Source: Enhygromyxa salina (GTDB lineage Bacteria > Myxococcota_A > Polyangia > Nannocystales > Nannocystaceae). From it: 64,000 nt of DNA. Below are positions 17,620 through 25,777 of this stretch, one piece after another. Each line of letters begins with the position of its first letter. Position 1 is the stretch's first letter. The position numbers were made by a program, and so were the translations under genes. The DNA is taken from assembly GCF_002994615.1 (NCBI RefSeq), contig NZ_PVNK01000025.1:1-64000 (forward strand). Reading direction: 5' to 3'. The notes beneath the pieces were generated by a model. It worked only from the letters and a program-made list of their open reading frames with translations. It was not told the origin of the DNA and did no database searches.

Positions 17620-18381
17620 GTGCAGAACACGCGAGTGATCGTGATCTGCGGGCTGTTGCTGGCAGCGGCCTGCCCGAAACAGGACGAGGCGGAGCTCGCG
17701 GCGAGGTTGGACGCGAGGTCCGTGCAGGGGCGAGAGGGCGATGAACGGCCGGCGCCCAAGGTCCACACCCAAGATCACTTCACCGTGGCCGAGGAGATTC
17801 GGCTCGCGCTGATTAGTGGCAACGTCGACGCCGCGCTCGCGCCGGCGGCGTGGATGGCTGAGCACTATGCAGAGCTCGAATACCCCGAGCCGTGGCGGCC
17901 CTATGTCGAACACATGCATGATTCGGCGGACAAGATCGGAAGCGGCGTGGAGCTCGCCGTTGCGAGCGCGGCCCTCGTCGAGGTCGGGCAGGCCTGCGCC
18001 GCGTGCCACGTCGCCGTCGATGGCCCCGAGATCGAGGTCGACGAGCCACCGAGCGCCGACGCGGCGGGCGACACGGGCGACACGGACGTGGTCACGGTCG
18101 ACCATGGTTGGGCGATCGACACGATGTGGACGGGCCTGACCGGGCCGTCGCGCACGGCCTGGATCACGGGCGCCGAGGCGCTCGCGGTCGCCCCCCTGGT
18201 GCCCGAAGAGATCAGGGGAGGGCGCTCGGCCCGAGCGGAGATCGAGGAGCTTGCCATGAGGGTTCACGAGATTGGCGACCAAGCGCGTCAGTCGCTTGTG
18301 GTCTCGGGCATCCCCGGGCAGCTCTTCGGTGAGCTGCTGACGACCTGCGAGGCCTGTCACGCGGCGCTGGATCGTCACTGA
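17620..18381 (+). CDS. Lipoprotein with two CxxCH haem-binding motifs
   Basis: A 253-residue predicted lipoprotein: MQNTRVIVICGLLLAAAC gives a basic N-region, hydrophobic core and lipobox AAAC. Two CxxCH sites are seen, CAACH near residue 126 and CEACH near residue 244, a few residues from the C-terminus, as in cytochrome c' and cytochrome b562-like helical proteins. The sequence between is helical with an acidic linker (DTGDTDVVTVDHGW). A periplasmic electron carrier or haem sensor is likely. The GTG at 17620 is chosen because it gives the only complete signal peptide; GTG at 17635 is possible but lacks the arginine. It stands alone with an AT-rich promoter region. Confidence 0.72.
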   Translation: MQNTRVIVICGLLLAAACPKQDEAELAARLDARSVQGREGDERPAPKVHTQDHFTVAEEIRLALISGNVDAALAPAAWMAEHYAELEYPEPWRPYVEHMHDSADKIGSGVELAVASAALVEVGQACAACHVAVDGPEIEVDEPPSADAAGDTGDTDVVTVDHGWAIDTMWTGLTGPSRTAWITGAEALAVAPLVPEEIRGGRSARAEIEELAMRVHEIGDQARQSLVVSGIPGQLFGELLTTCEACHAALDRH

Positions 18382-18387
18382 GCGCCG

Positions 18388-18481
18388 CGTATTGTCGGGG
18401 CCGAGATCGCAGTCCTCGCCGGGGCTGACGACGCCGTCGCCATCGCTCCCGGAGCCCGTGCCGCCGTCGCCGTCGCCGGTG
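18388..18481 (-). pseudogene. Remnant of a GDGD / disulfide-repeat lipoprotein
   Basis: Read on the minus strand this 94-bp gap encodes NTGDGDGGTGSGSDGDG followed by VVSPGEDCDLGPDN, which matches the acidic linker plus the start of the Cys-rich repeat (CGDG-x-(V/I)-xPGE-x-CD) common in myxobacterial lipoproteins. There is no start codon and it runs into other sequence after DN. It appears to be an ancient fragment wedged between two intact convergent genes. Confidence 0.45.
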
Positions 18482-19366
18482 TTAGCGCAGAAATTCGACG
18501 AGGGCGGTGAGCAGCTGCTCGCGCATCGGCTCGACCAGCCACGGGTCATTGTGGTTGGCGTCGAGCTCGACGAGCCGCGAACCCGAGAGCGAGGCGTGCA
18601 TCGCCCGGATGTGCTCGATCGGGCACACGCTGTCGCGGACGCCCGACACGAGCAGGATCGGGAGCTCGCGGCCCGCGAGCGACTCGATCTTCGCCCGGGT
18701 GTCGGTTGGGAAGTGGCGAAAGGTTCCGAGGATCGCCCGGCGCAGCTTGCCGGGGTCGCGGCCGCGGATCTCGAGCTCGACCGCGAGCATGTGCTCGATC
18801 ACCGCCGCGTGGGTGGTTGGATCGTCGAAGCCCCGGGCCAGCTCGCCGCGCAGCATCCTCCAGTAGAGCCGGTCGAGCAGCCAGCCGAGCCCGATCCGCG
18901 GCAGCAGGCGCGCCGGGGCCAGGAACGGGGCCCAGGCCCCGAAGGGACCGGAGATCGTCAGCGAGCGGGCGCGCTCGGGCTGCGCGGCGGCGAAGCGCGC
19001 GACGACGTTGCCGCCGAAGGAGTAGCCGAGCAGATCGAGGGGCCCGGAGAGCTCGAGCTTGGCGAGGAGCTGCGTGGCCTGGTCGAGGTAGAGCGCCTCG
19101 TCGTAGCGCTGGCCGGGGTCGGCCGAGTCTCCGCGGCCGTAGTAGTCGTAAGTGAGCACGCAAAAGTCGGCGCCGAGGCGCCCGCCGAGCTCGGCGAAGA
19201 AGCGATCGCAGTTGCGCGGGAAGTGAAAGCCGCCGAACACGAGCAGGGACCGCGGCGCGCCGAGCTGGCCGTGGATCGTGTAGGCGGTGTCGCCGTGGGC
19301 GAGCTCGACGGTCGACCGCGCAGTCCTCACGCCCCATCGTAGCGTGTTTGCAGGGCCGCCAGGCAT
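18482..19366 (-). CDS. Alpha/beta-hydrolase fold protein
   Basis: A 294-residue cytoplasmic hydrolase. The nucleophile elbow is GYSFGG (Ser near residue 115). The oxyanion-type loop is LLVFGGFHFPRN near residue 42, an acid candidate is VSGVRDSVCPIEH near 245, and the catalytic His candidate is in ANHNDPW near 273, so the Ser-Asp-His triad is plausible. The substrate is unknown; esterase, lipase or haloperoxidase-like members look alike at this level. ATG at 19366 is used; a GTG at 19330 would remove 12 poorly conserved residues. Divergent from pyruvate phosphate dikinase, with only 38 bp between starts. Confidence 0.8.
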   Translation of the reverse strand: MPGGPANTLRWGVRTARSTVELAHGDTAYTIHGQLGAPRSLLVFGGFHFPRNCDRFFAELGGRLGADFCVLTYDYYGRGDSADPGQRYDEALYLDQATQLLAKLELSGPLDLLGYSFGGNVVARFAAAQPERARSLTISGPFGAWAPFLAPARLLPRIGLGWLLDRLYWRMLRGELARGFDDPTTHAAVIEHMLAVELEIRGRDPGKLRRAILGTFRHFPTDTRAKIESLAGRELPILLVSGVRDSVCPIEHIRAMHASLSGSRLVELDANHNDPWLVEPMREQLLTALVEFLR

Positions 19367-19404
19367 TGACCGTCGTCGTGCACAGGCGTAGAGCAGCGCT
19401 TGTC

Positions 19405-22218
19405 ATGCCCCGCAAGTACGTCTACTCGTTTGGTGAAGGTGCGGCCGAGGGCCGCGATGACATGAAGGGTCTGCTCGGCGGCAAGGGTGCCGCGCTCGCC
19501 GAGATGACCAACGCCGGGATCCCGGTCCCGCCGGGGTTCACGATCACCACGACGGCGTGCACGCTGCACCGCGAGCTCGGGACGATCCCGGCCGAGGTCA
19601 GCCGGCAGATCGACGAGCACCTCGCGGTGCTCGAGCAGCGCATGAACCGGACCTTCGGCGACGCCGACGAGCCGCTGTTGGTCTCGGTCCGCTCGGGCGC
19701 CAAGGTCTCGATGCCGGGCATGATGGACACGGTCCTCAACCTCGGCCTCAACCCCGAGGCGGTCCGCGGCCTGGCCGAGTCGAGCGGGGATCCACGCTTC
19801 GCCCTCGACGCCTACCGTCGCTTCATCATGATGTACTCGGACGTGGTCCTCGGCGTCGAGCGCTCGCGCTTCGAAGCGGTCATGAGCTCGGCGCGCCGCA
19901 AGGCTCGCAAGCAGACCGACTCGCAGCTCAGCGCCAAGCAGCTCGAGAAGGTCGTCACCGCGTTCGAGAAGATCGTCCTCGATCGCACGGGCGAGCCCTT
20001 TCCCCGTGATCCTCGGGTCCAGCTGCGCGGCGCGATCGAGGCGGTGTTCGGGTCGTGGGACACCGAGCGCGCCCGCCGTTACCGCAAGCTCCACGACATC
20101 TCCGACGCGCTCGGGACCGCGTGCAACGTCCAGGCGATGGTGTTCGGCAACCGCGGAGAGCGGAGCGCGACGGGGGTCGGCTTCACCCGCAACCCCGCGA
20201 CCGGCGAGCGCGAGTTCTACGGCGAGTTCCTTCAGAACGCCCAGGGCGAGGACGTCGTCGCCGGGATCCGCACGCCGCGTTTGCTCGTCGAGCTCGAGGC
20301 CGTGCTGCCCGAGGCCTACCGCGAGCTCCAGGACATCGCGCTGCGGCTCGAGCGTCACTACGGCGACATGCAGGACTTCGAGTTCACGATCGAAGAGGGC
20401 AAGCTGTTCATGCTCCAGACCCGCACGGGCAAGCGGACCGGGATCGCGGCGGTGAAGGTCGCAACCGACATGGTCGACGAGGGCCTGATCACCCGCGAAG
20501 AGGCCGTGATCCGGGTCGAGCCCGTGCAGCTGCTGCAGCTGCTCCACCCGGTCTTCGACCCGGCCGCGCGCGCCGAGCACGAGGTCGCGGCGGTCGGCAT
20601 CAACGCCTCACCGGGGGCCGCGTGCGGGCGCCTGGTGTTCACGTCCGACGACGCGGTCGCCGAGGCCGAGGCCGGCAACGAGGTCATCCTCGTCCGCCAC
20701 GAGACCAGCCCCGACGACATCCACGGCATGAACGCCGCGGTCGGGTTGCTGACGGTGACCGGCGGCATGACCAGCCACGCGGCGGTCGTCGGCCGGCAGA
20801 TGGGCAAGCCCGCGGTCGTCGGCTGCGAGTCGCTCCGGATCAACGCGGCCCGCGAGCAGCTCGAGGTCGGCGGCCACACGGTCGAACGCGGCGACTGGCT
20901 GTCGATCGACGGGACCACGGGCGAGGTCATCTTGGCCGAGGTCGGGACCATGCCCTCGGAGGTCGTGCAGGTCGTGACCGGCGAGCTCGACCCGGCCAAG
21001 AGCACGATCTTCGCCGGGTTTCAACGCCTGCTCGAGTGGGCCGACCTGACCCGCCGGCTGCGCGTACGGGCCAACGCCGACACCGGGCCCGACGCGGAGG
21101 TCGCCCTCGCGCTCGGCGCGGAGGGCATCGGCCTCGCGCGGACCGAGCACATGTTCTTTGGCGCCGATCGCATGCCAAAGATGCAGGACATGATCCTGGC
21201 CCGGACCGAGGCCGAGCGGCGCAAGGCCTTGCGCCGCCTCTTGCCCCTTCAGCGCCGGGATTTCATCGCCTTGTTCAAGGCCATGAGCGGCCTGCCGGTC
21301 ACAATCCGCACCCTCGATCCCCCGCTGCACGAGTTCTTGCCCAACCCGACCGAGCTCAAGGTCGAGATCGAGGTCATGAAGGCGACGGGCAAATCCAAGG
21401 GCCAGCGCAAGGCCGACTACGAGGCCAGGCTCGCCGAGCTCGAGGCGATCTACGAGCGGGTGTTGAGCATCACCGAGATCAACCCAATGTTGGGTTGGCG
21501 GGGCTGTCGGCTGACCATTTTGGTCCCCGAGATCATCGAGATGCAGGCTCGTGCTCTATTCGAGGCCGCGGCCAAGTGCATTTCGAACGGCGTTTCCGTT
21601 GACCCTGAGATCATGATCCCGCTCGTTGGTGACGTCGGCGAATTGCGTCGCCAGCGCGAGGTCGTCGAGCGCGTGGCCAAAGAGGTCGAGGCCAAGCTCG
21701 GGGTCCACGTCAACTACAAGATCGGCACGATGATCGAGCTCCCGCGCGCCGCGGTGACGGCCGACAAGATCGCCGAGCAGGCCGAATTCTTCAGCTTCGG
21801 GACCAATGACCTGACCCAGACGACCTTCGGCTTCAGCCGCGACGACGCGGGTAAATTTCTCGGGCGCTACGTCGACGAGGGTATCTTGCCTCGCAACCCT
21901 TTCGTGTCGATCGACCGCGAGGGCGTGGGTGAGCTCATGCGCATCGCGGTCAGCAAGGGACGCGCGGCCCGTCAGGGCATCAAGATCGGCATCTGCGGGG
22001 AGCACGGCGGTGATCCGCAGTCGGTCGGCTTTTGCCACGACCTCGGCCTCGACTATGTCTCGTGCTCGCCCTACCGGATCCCCGTTGCGAGGCTGGCGGC
22101 TGCCCAGGCCGTCCTCCACGAGCGTGGCGTCGAGGAGCTGCGCACGCGCGCGCGCAGGAACCTGCGCTACAAGACGCCGCCGACCTACCACGACACGGCG
22201 CTCGGCCACGACGCTTGA
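19405..22218 (+). CDS. ppdK: Pyruvate, phosphate dikinase
   Basis: A 937-residue enzyme that interconverts pyruvate, ATP and Pi with phosphoenolpyruvate, AMP and PPi. The N-terminal ATP-grasp part has KGLLGGKGAALAEMTNAG and the SVRSGAKVSMPGMMDTVLN block. The central swivelling domain carries the phosphorylated His in GGMTSHAAVVGRQMGKP. The C-terminal PEP/pyruvate TIM barrel has the signature GICGEHGGDP and the catalytic Cys in LDYVSCSPYRIPVARLAAAQ. It is slightly longer than the usual ~880 residues. The ATG at 19405 begins the conserved KYVYSFGEGAAEG. It likely serves gluconeogenic PEP formation from amino-acid-derived pyruvate. Divergent from the hydrolase. Confidence 0.97.
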   Translation: MPRKYVYSFGEGAAEGRDDMKGLLGGKGAALAEMTNAGIPVPPGFTITTTACTLHRELGTIPAEVSRQIDEHLAVLEQRMNRTFGDADEPLLVSVRSGAKVSMPGMMDTVLNLGLNPEAVRGLAESSGDPRFALDAYRRFIMMYSDVVLGVERSRFEAVMSSARRKARKQTDSQLSAKQLEKVVTAFEKIVLDRTGEPFPRDPRVQLRGAIEAVFGSWDTERARRYRKLHDISDALGTACNVQAMVFGNRGERSATGVGFTRNPATGEREFYGEFLQNAQGEDVVAGIRTPRLLVELEAVLPEAYRELQDIALRLERHYGDMQDFEFTIEEGKLFMLQTRTGKRTGIAAVKVATDMVDEGLITREEAVIRVEPVQLLQLLHPVFDPAARAEHEVAAVGINASPGAACGRLVFTSDDAVAEAEAGNEVILVRHETSPDDIHGMNAAVGLLTVTGGMTSHAAVVGRQMGKPAVVGCESLRINAAREQLEVGGHTVERGDWLSIDGTTGEVILAEVGTMPSEVVQVVTGELDPAKSTIFAGFQRLLEWADLTRRLRVRANADTGPDAEVALALGAEGIGLARTEHMFFGADRMPKMQDMILARTEAERRKALRRLLPLQRRDFIALFKAMSGLPVTIRTLDPPLHEFLPNPTELKVEIEVMKATGKSKGQRKADYEARLAELEAIYERVLSITEINPMLGWRGCRLTILVPEIIEMQARALFEAAAKCISNGVSVDPEIMIPLVGDVGELRRQREVVERVAKEVEAKLGVHVNYKIGTMIELPRAAVTADKIAEQAEFFSFGTNDLTQTTFGFSRDDAGKFLGRYVDEGILPRNPFVSIDREGVGELMRIAVSKGRAARQGIKIGICGEHGGDPQSVGFCHDLGLDYVSCSPYRIPVARLAAAQAVLHERGVEELRTRARRNLRYKTPPTYHDTALGHDA

Positions 22219-22230
22219 GCGGTATTCGAT

Positions 22231-22450
22231 TTCCCCGCGCGCCGCGCGACCCCTAAACACAAGAACTGCGTTAAAGCCCTTGCCAGATTCTCCCGCGCGT
22301 CGCGCGACCCCTAAACACAGGAAACTGCGTTAGGCCCCCTTTAGGGGGCCACGCAGACGATGGCGAAGCACACCCCAGCCCACCGAGCGAGGAACGAGCG
22401 ACCGGCCGCTTGGGGCCGTGCGTGGCAGAGTCGCAAACGGCTGTGGGGGT
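22231..22450. repeat. Two ~58-bp repeats, a short hairpin and a dispersed repeat unit
   Basis: CGCGCGACCCCTAAACACA occurs at about 22244 and 22302 within two ~47-bp similar blocks (22233-22279 and 22291-22338). A hairpin GGCCCCCTTTAGGGGGCC follows at 22333-22350. From 22343 to 22450 the sequence matches the array at 3748-4110 (CCACCGAGCGAGGAACGAGC, GGCCGTGCGTGGCAGAG, GGCTGTGGGGGTC). The 301-bp gap between ppdK and the next gene holds nothing else; the hairpin might end the ppdK transcript, although no T-tract follows. Confidence 0.8.
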
Positions 22451-22519
22451 CAAAAACATCCCCTTGCTAGCCATTCTTGACCTTTGCCAAGAGCCACGGA
22501 TTGGTCCAGGCTAGGTCAC

Positions 22520-23329
22520 ATGAGACTTGGAGAAGCAATCGCGCTGGCTCGGCGCTACAGATCTGACGCGCGGCCTCAGGCCGCTTGGTCCATCGACAAC
22601 GTCCCGACCGCGATCCACGCCCTGACTCAGCGCGGCTCTGCGACCGTCGCGGTCGCGCTGGTCCTCGACGACGACGGCGCCTTGACCGAGGCGATGCCGA
22701 CGGTCCGCGCGAGCCACTTTCGCGTGTTCGAGCGCAGCATCTCGCGCGAGCTCGGTGAGTCGTGGCCGGTCTTCGTCGAGCGCTGCGGTCGCGAAGCCAA
22801 GGAGCTGCCCGCCGAGCTCCTGGCCGAGTTTCACTCCGCCGCGGCCGAGCTCGCGCTGCCCGACGAGCATCGCCTCTGGTACCGGCTGACGTGGAACAGC
22901 GAGCTCGAGTGGCACCAGAATTTTGGGCTCAACCTCATCGAGCTGCGCGACGGCGAGCCCGCCGATCCGACGATCGGTCACGACGCCGAGGGCATCCACT
23001 ATTTTTTTCGCCACGCCCACACCGACCCCAAGCTCGGCCGGCACCTGTTCGATCTCGCCGAGCAGCTGTGCGCCGAGCTCGACCGGGTGCGTGGCCCCCT
23101 GATCGGGTTCGTTCGGGCGAAGCTGGAGACCGCGCACGATCCATCGAGCCCCGAGCTCGAGGCCTTCATGCTGCGCGCGGTCGGCGAGCGCGACTTCGAG
23201 GTCTACGCCTACCTGCGCGACGCGGCGTCCGATCCGGACGGCCTGGCCCGTGGCTACTGGGAGGTCAGGCTCGCCGAGGACTTCGCGCCCGCGGCGTTTG
23301 GCGGCGTGGTCTCGGCGATCCCGCGCTGA
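22520..23329 (+). CDS. Conserved-looking protein of unknown function
   Basis: A 269-residue soluble protein without signal peptide or membrane helix. It has strong GC3 bias and an ordered alpha/beta composition, so it is very likely real. I do not recognise a family. Notable features are a Trp/His/Asn-rich stretch WYRLTWNSELEWHQNFGLNL near residues 120-140 and a FFRHAHTD segment near 165. The ATG at 22520 is chosen because the upstream extension is unlike protein; its ribosome-binding site is weak. Downstream, a small membrane protein follows after 39 bp. Confidence 0.7.
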   Translation: MRLGEAIALARRYRSDARPQAAWSIDNVPTAIHALTQRGSATVAVALVLDDDGALTEAMPTVRASHFRVFERSISRELGESWPVFVERCGREAKELPAELLAEFHSAAAELALPDEHRLWYRLTWNSELEWHQNFGLNLIELRDGEPADPTIGHDAEGIHYFFRHAHTDPKLGRHLFDLAEQLCAELDRVRGPLIGFVRAKLETAHDPSSPELEAFMLRAVGERDFEVYAYLRDAASDPDGLARGYWEVRLAEDFAPAAFGGVVSAIPR

Positions 23330-23356
23330 GCCTGCGCTCGCGGCTCGCGGGCAGGG

Positions 23357-23362
23357 TATGCT
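23357..23362 (+). promoter_or_regulatory. -10-like TATGCT six bases before the start at 23369
   Basis: TATGCT is followed by GCGCCA and then ATG, the spacing expected for a leaderless transcript; no Shine-Dalgarno sequence is present. Confidence 0.45.
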
Positions 23363-23368
23363 GCGCCA

Positions 23369-23785
23369 ATGAGCGCCGCCCAGCCCCCGACGAATGCCCA
23401 GGTCCCCTGGATCTTGTGGGGCGCGTTCCTGGTCAGCCACGGATTGTTTCTCCTGACCGGGCACATCGTCCACGGCCAGGACAGCGGCCAGGCCGGTGAC
23501 ATCGAGATGATGTCGCTCGTGCTGACGGGGGCCGGGGCGATGACGGCGGTCGGCAGCGCCGTACTCGCGCCGGGCCTGACGCGGCGGCAGCCCTACTTCG
23601 TGTCGATGATCATGCGCTTCGCCCTGGCCGAGTCGGCGGCGCTCTTTGGGCTGGTGCTCGCGATGCTCGGCGCCGAGTTTCACTGGGTCTACACCCTCGC
23701 GGGCCTCGGCGCCGTCGCGCACCTCGCCGCGGCGCCGACCCAGCGCGAGCGCGAGGCCCACGAGAAGCGCCGGGCCGGGCTCTAG
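23369..23785 (+). CDS. Small integral membrane protein, unknown function
   Basis: A 138-residue protein with four predicted membrane segments: about 13-32 (WILWGAFLVSHGLFLLTGHI), 46-66, 78-99 and 101-118. No family is recognised; the layout resembles small DUF membrane proteins without catalytic motifs. The stop codon TAG lies inside the first CTAG of a 20-bp palindrome (23782-23801), so the end of the gene coincides with a repeat-family boundary. The short charged tail EREAHEKRRAGL is presumably cytoplasmic. Confidence 0.72.
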   Translation: MSAAQPPTNAQVPWILWGAFLVSHGLFLLTGHIVHGQDSGQAGDIEMMSLVLTGAGAMTAVGSAVLAPGLTRRQPYFVSMIMRFALAESAALFGLVLAMLGAEFHWVYTLAGLGAVAHLAAAPTQREREAHEKRRAGL

Positions 23786-23801
23786 CAGCCCGGGCTGCTA
23801 G
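23782..23801. repeat. Perfect 20-bp palindrome CTAGCAGCCCGGGCTGCTAG (minimal CTAG element)
   Basis: Two CTAG sites 16 bp apart enclose CAGCCCGGGCTG, which is exactly the outer tips of the 166-bp palindromic family joined together. Just right of it GGTGCAATGAGC resembles the next part of an element end. It likely represents a deletion or excision product, or the smallest family member. Confidence 0.9.
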
Positions 23802-23890
23802 CGGTGCAATGAGCTTGGCGGCGGGCTCGGGCGGCAGGCGAGCGTCAGCGAGCTGAGGCCGCAGACCCCGATGAACTCGCGCCGATCCAT
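23798..23890 (-). pseudogene. Truncated Tat/lipoprotein leader cut off at a CTAG element
   Basis: An ATG at 23890 overlaps the abfD stop by one base (TGATG). It opens a frame reading MDRREFIGVCGLSSLTLACR and then 10 residues to a TAG inside the CTAG palindrome. The product is a twin-arginine-like leader (RREFIG) with a hydrophobic core and a lipobox (LTLAC), but nothing follows. It is the 5' end of an exported lipoprotein gene whose body is gone, with the break close to the element. Its original partner role with abfD cannot be known. Confidence 0.6.
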
Positions 23891-25356
23891 CACTCAGGCT
23901 CGGCGTCTTCGATGTCGGCGAGGCGCTTGGCGAGCTGCTTCTTGGCGTCGAGCTGCATCGCCCGCGCGATCTGAATGCGCTGGGCCTGCGGCGAGCCGGC
24001 GCCGTGCATCGACTCGGTCAGGTAGCCGACGGCGTTGCGCCCGAGGGTCATGTTCTCGATCAGGCGCAGGATCTTCCAGCGATCGCGCACGTCGACCTCG
24101 TCGCGGGTCTTGAGGTACTTCTCGAGCAGGGCCCCGACGGCGTCGGATTCGAGGTCGGCGGCCGAGGGCAGCGTCGCGACCAGGCCGCCAGCGAGATCCT
24201 GAGCGAGGCGAGCGATCTCGTAGGGCAGCTTGGTCACGTGATGCTTGCACACGTTGGCGAGCATGTCGTCGTTTAGATAGCAGCCCGACTTTGTCGCCTG
24301 GGCCTGATGCGACGACGCGATCCCGATCCCGTAGATCGTCTCATTGAGGTGGGTCATCTCGACTAGCTTGTCGCGGATGTGCGAGGCCTTGGGCACGCCG
24401 TTGTAGTCGGCGATCGTCGCGGCCGCGCCGATCAGCACGTCGCCGACCCCGGTCTTGCACACGTAGCTGCGCCGGTGATAGCAGGTGAAGCGCTCGACCA
24501 ACATCGCGGCGAAGTCGACCTCGCCGTCCATGAACACCCGATCCCAGGGGATGAACACGTCGTCGAAGATGACCAGGGCCTCCTGCCCGGAGAAGCGCGG
24601 GTTGCCGCGGTCGAGGCTCGACGGCTCGGCGCTGCGGGTGTCGCAGGACTGGCGGCCGTAGATGTAGGTGATCCCCGGCGCGTCGACGGGGATGGCTCCG
24701 ATCACGGCATAGTCGCGATCCTCGGGCCCGAGCCGCATCGTCGGCATCACGATCAGCCAGTGCGAATTGATGCACCCGGTCTGGTGGGCCTTGGCCCCGC
24801 GGATCACGACGCCCTCGTCGTTGCGCTCGACGACGTGGACGAAGAGATCGGGATCGCTTTGTTGATGCGGCGCCTTGCTGCGGTCGCCCTTGGGATCGGT
24901 CATCGCCCCACCGATCACGCAATTGCGCGACTGGACCAGCTTGATGAACTCGCGCAGCCGTCCGTGGTAGGGCGTGTCGTGCTTGGCGTCGAGCTCGAAG
25001 GTGACCGAGTACAGCGCGTTGAGGGCGTCCATCCCGACGCAGCGCTGAAAGCAGGTGCCCGTCAGCTGGCCGAGCTTGCGCTGCATCATGTTTTGCGCGA
25101 CCAGGTCGTCGGCGCTGGCGGCGACGTGTAAGAAACGATTGATCCGCTCGCCGGTCAGCGGCGAGATCGTCGTGGCCAGCTCGGGCTCGCGGGCCGCGAG
25201 GTCATAGGTCTCGGCGACGGCGTTGATCGACGGCCGGATGATCGGGTGATCGACCGGCTCGGCCACGCGCTCGCCGTGCAGGTAGACGGCGAGGTCGCGG
25301 CCGCGGAGGCTGTCGATGTACTCGGCGCCGCTCGTCAGCGGCCAGGTGGTAGCCAA
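23890..25356 (-). CDS. abfD: 4-hydroxybutyryl-CoA dehydratase / vinylacetyl-CoA delta-isomerase
   Basis: A 488-residue FAD and [4Fe-4S] radical enzyme of the AbfD family, which dehydrates 4-hydroxybutyryl-CoA to crotonyl-CoA. Family signatures are clear: GTCFQRCVGMDALNALY (C102 and C106, the CxxxC cluster ligands), GAMTDPKGDRS, RGAKAHQTGCINSHW, IYGRQSCDTR, CYHRRSYVCKTGVGDVLIGA (H294, C300, K301), THLNETIYG and TESMHGAGSPQAQR. In the clostridial enzyme, as I recall, the His and third Cys are seven residues apart; here they are six apart. TTG start at 25356 with GAGG upstream. It lies 8 bp after the MYXO-CTERM-like gene. Members of the HpaB flavin monooxygenase family look similar, but the cluster cysteines favour AbfD. 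Confidence 0.88.
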   Translation of the reverse strand: MATTWPLTSGAEYIDSLRGRDLAVYLHGERVAEPVDHPIIRPSINAVAETYDLAAREPELATTISPLTGERINRFLHVAASADDLVAQNMMQRKLGQLTGTCFQRCVGMDALNALYSVTFELDAKHDTPYHGRLREFIKLVQSRNCVIGGAMTDPKGDRSKAPHQQSDPDLFVHVVERNDEGVVIRGAKAHQTGCINSHWLIVMPTMRLGPEDRDYAVIGAIPVDAPGITYIYGRQSCDTRSAEPSSLDRGNPRFSGQEALVIFDDVFIPWDRVFMDGEVDFAAMLVERFTCYHRRSYVCKTGVGDVLIGAAATIADYNGVPKASHIRDKLVEMTHLNETIYGIGIASSHQAQATKSGCYLNDDMLANVCKHHVTKLPYEIARLAQDLAGGLVATLPSAADLESDAVGALLEKYLKTRDEVDVRDRWKILRLIENMTLGRNAVGYLTESMHGAGSPQAQRIQIARAMQLDAKKQLAKRLADIEDAEPE

Positions 25357-25364
25357 GGTCGGCC

Positions 25365-25754
25365 TCAGCTCCGGCGACGGCGCAAGGCGACGCCCGACAG
25401 CAAGAGCACGAGGCCGGCGAGGCCGAGGACCCCGTCATCGTTGTCGACGACGGAGCAGGCGCCGTCTTTCTTGTCGTTGTCGGTCTTGGCGTCGTCCTTC
25501 TTGGCGTCGTCGGACTTGGCGTCGTCGGTCTTGGCGTCATCGGACTTGGCGTCGTCGGTCTTGGCGTCGTCGGTCTTGGCGTCGTCGGCCTTGGGTTGCT
25601 CGGGCGCGGGGGCCTCGACTTCGGGCGCAGGCTCGGGCGCGGGCTCGGGCGCAGGGCCGGGGAGGTCGGCGAGCGCGAGCGCGGGGCCCGTGGTGAGGGC
25701 GAAGAAGGTCGCGAGCGCGAGTAGACGGCGAGGGACGGGGGCGGGGCGAGACAT
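25365..25754 (-). CDS. MYXO-CTERM-like surface protein with DDAK repeats
   Basis: A 129-residue exported protein. A signal peptide (about 1-30, ending ALA) is followed by a PAPEPAPE stretch and about eight copies of the motif DDAK(T/S) (roughly residues 58-93). The C-terminus has a lone Cys (GACSVV), a hydrophobic segment (GVLGLAGLVLLLSGVAL) and RRRRS, the tripartite arrangement of MYXO-CTERM/rhombosortase-type sorting tails. The body is nearly all disordered and highly charged, so it is probably a wall or surface spacer. ATG at 25754. It sits in a run of minus-strand genes with abfD, but a functional link is doubtful. Confidence 0.75.
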   Translation of the reverse strand: MSRPAPVPRRLLALATFFALTTGPALALADLPGPAPEPAPEPAPEVEAPAPEQPKADDAKTDDAKTDDAKSDDAKTDDAKSDDAKKDDAKTDNDKKDGACSVVDNDDGVLGLAGLVLLLSGVALRRRRS

Positions 25755-25777
25755 GGCCGGCAGTATACCCACCCCGG

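Noticed and set aside
23890-25356. 4-hydroxyphenylacetate 3-monooxygenase (HpaB) call
   Set aside because: The CxxxC pair, the HRRSYVCK block and TESMHGAGSPQAQR are AbfD features; typical HpaB lacks the cluster ligands.
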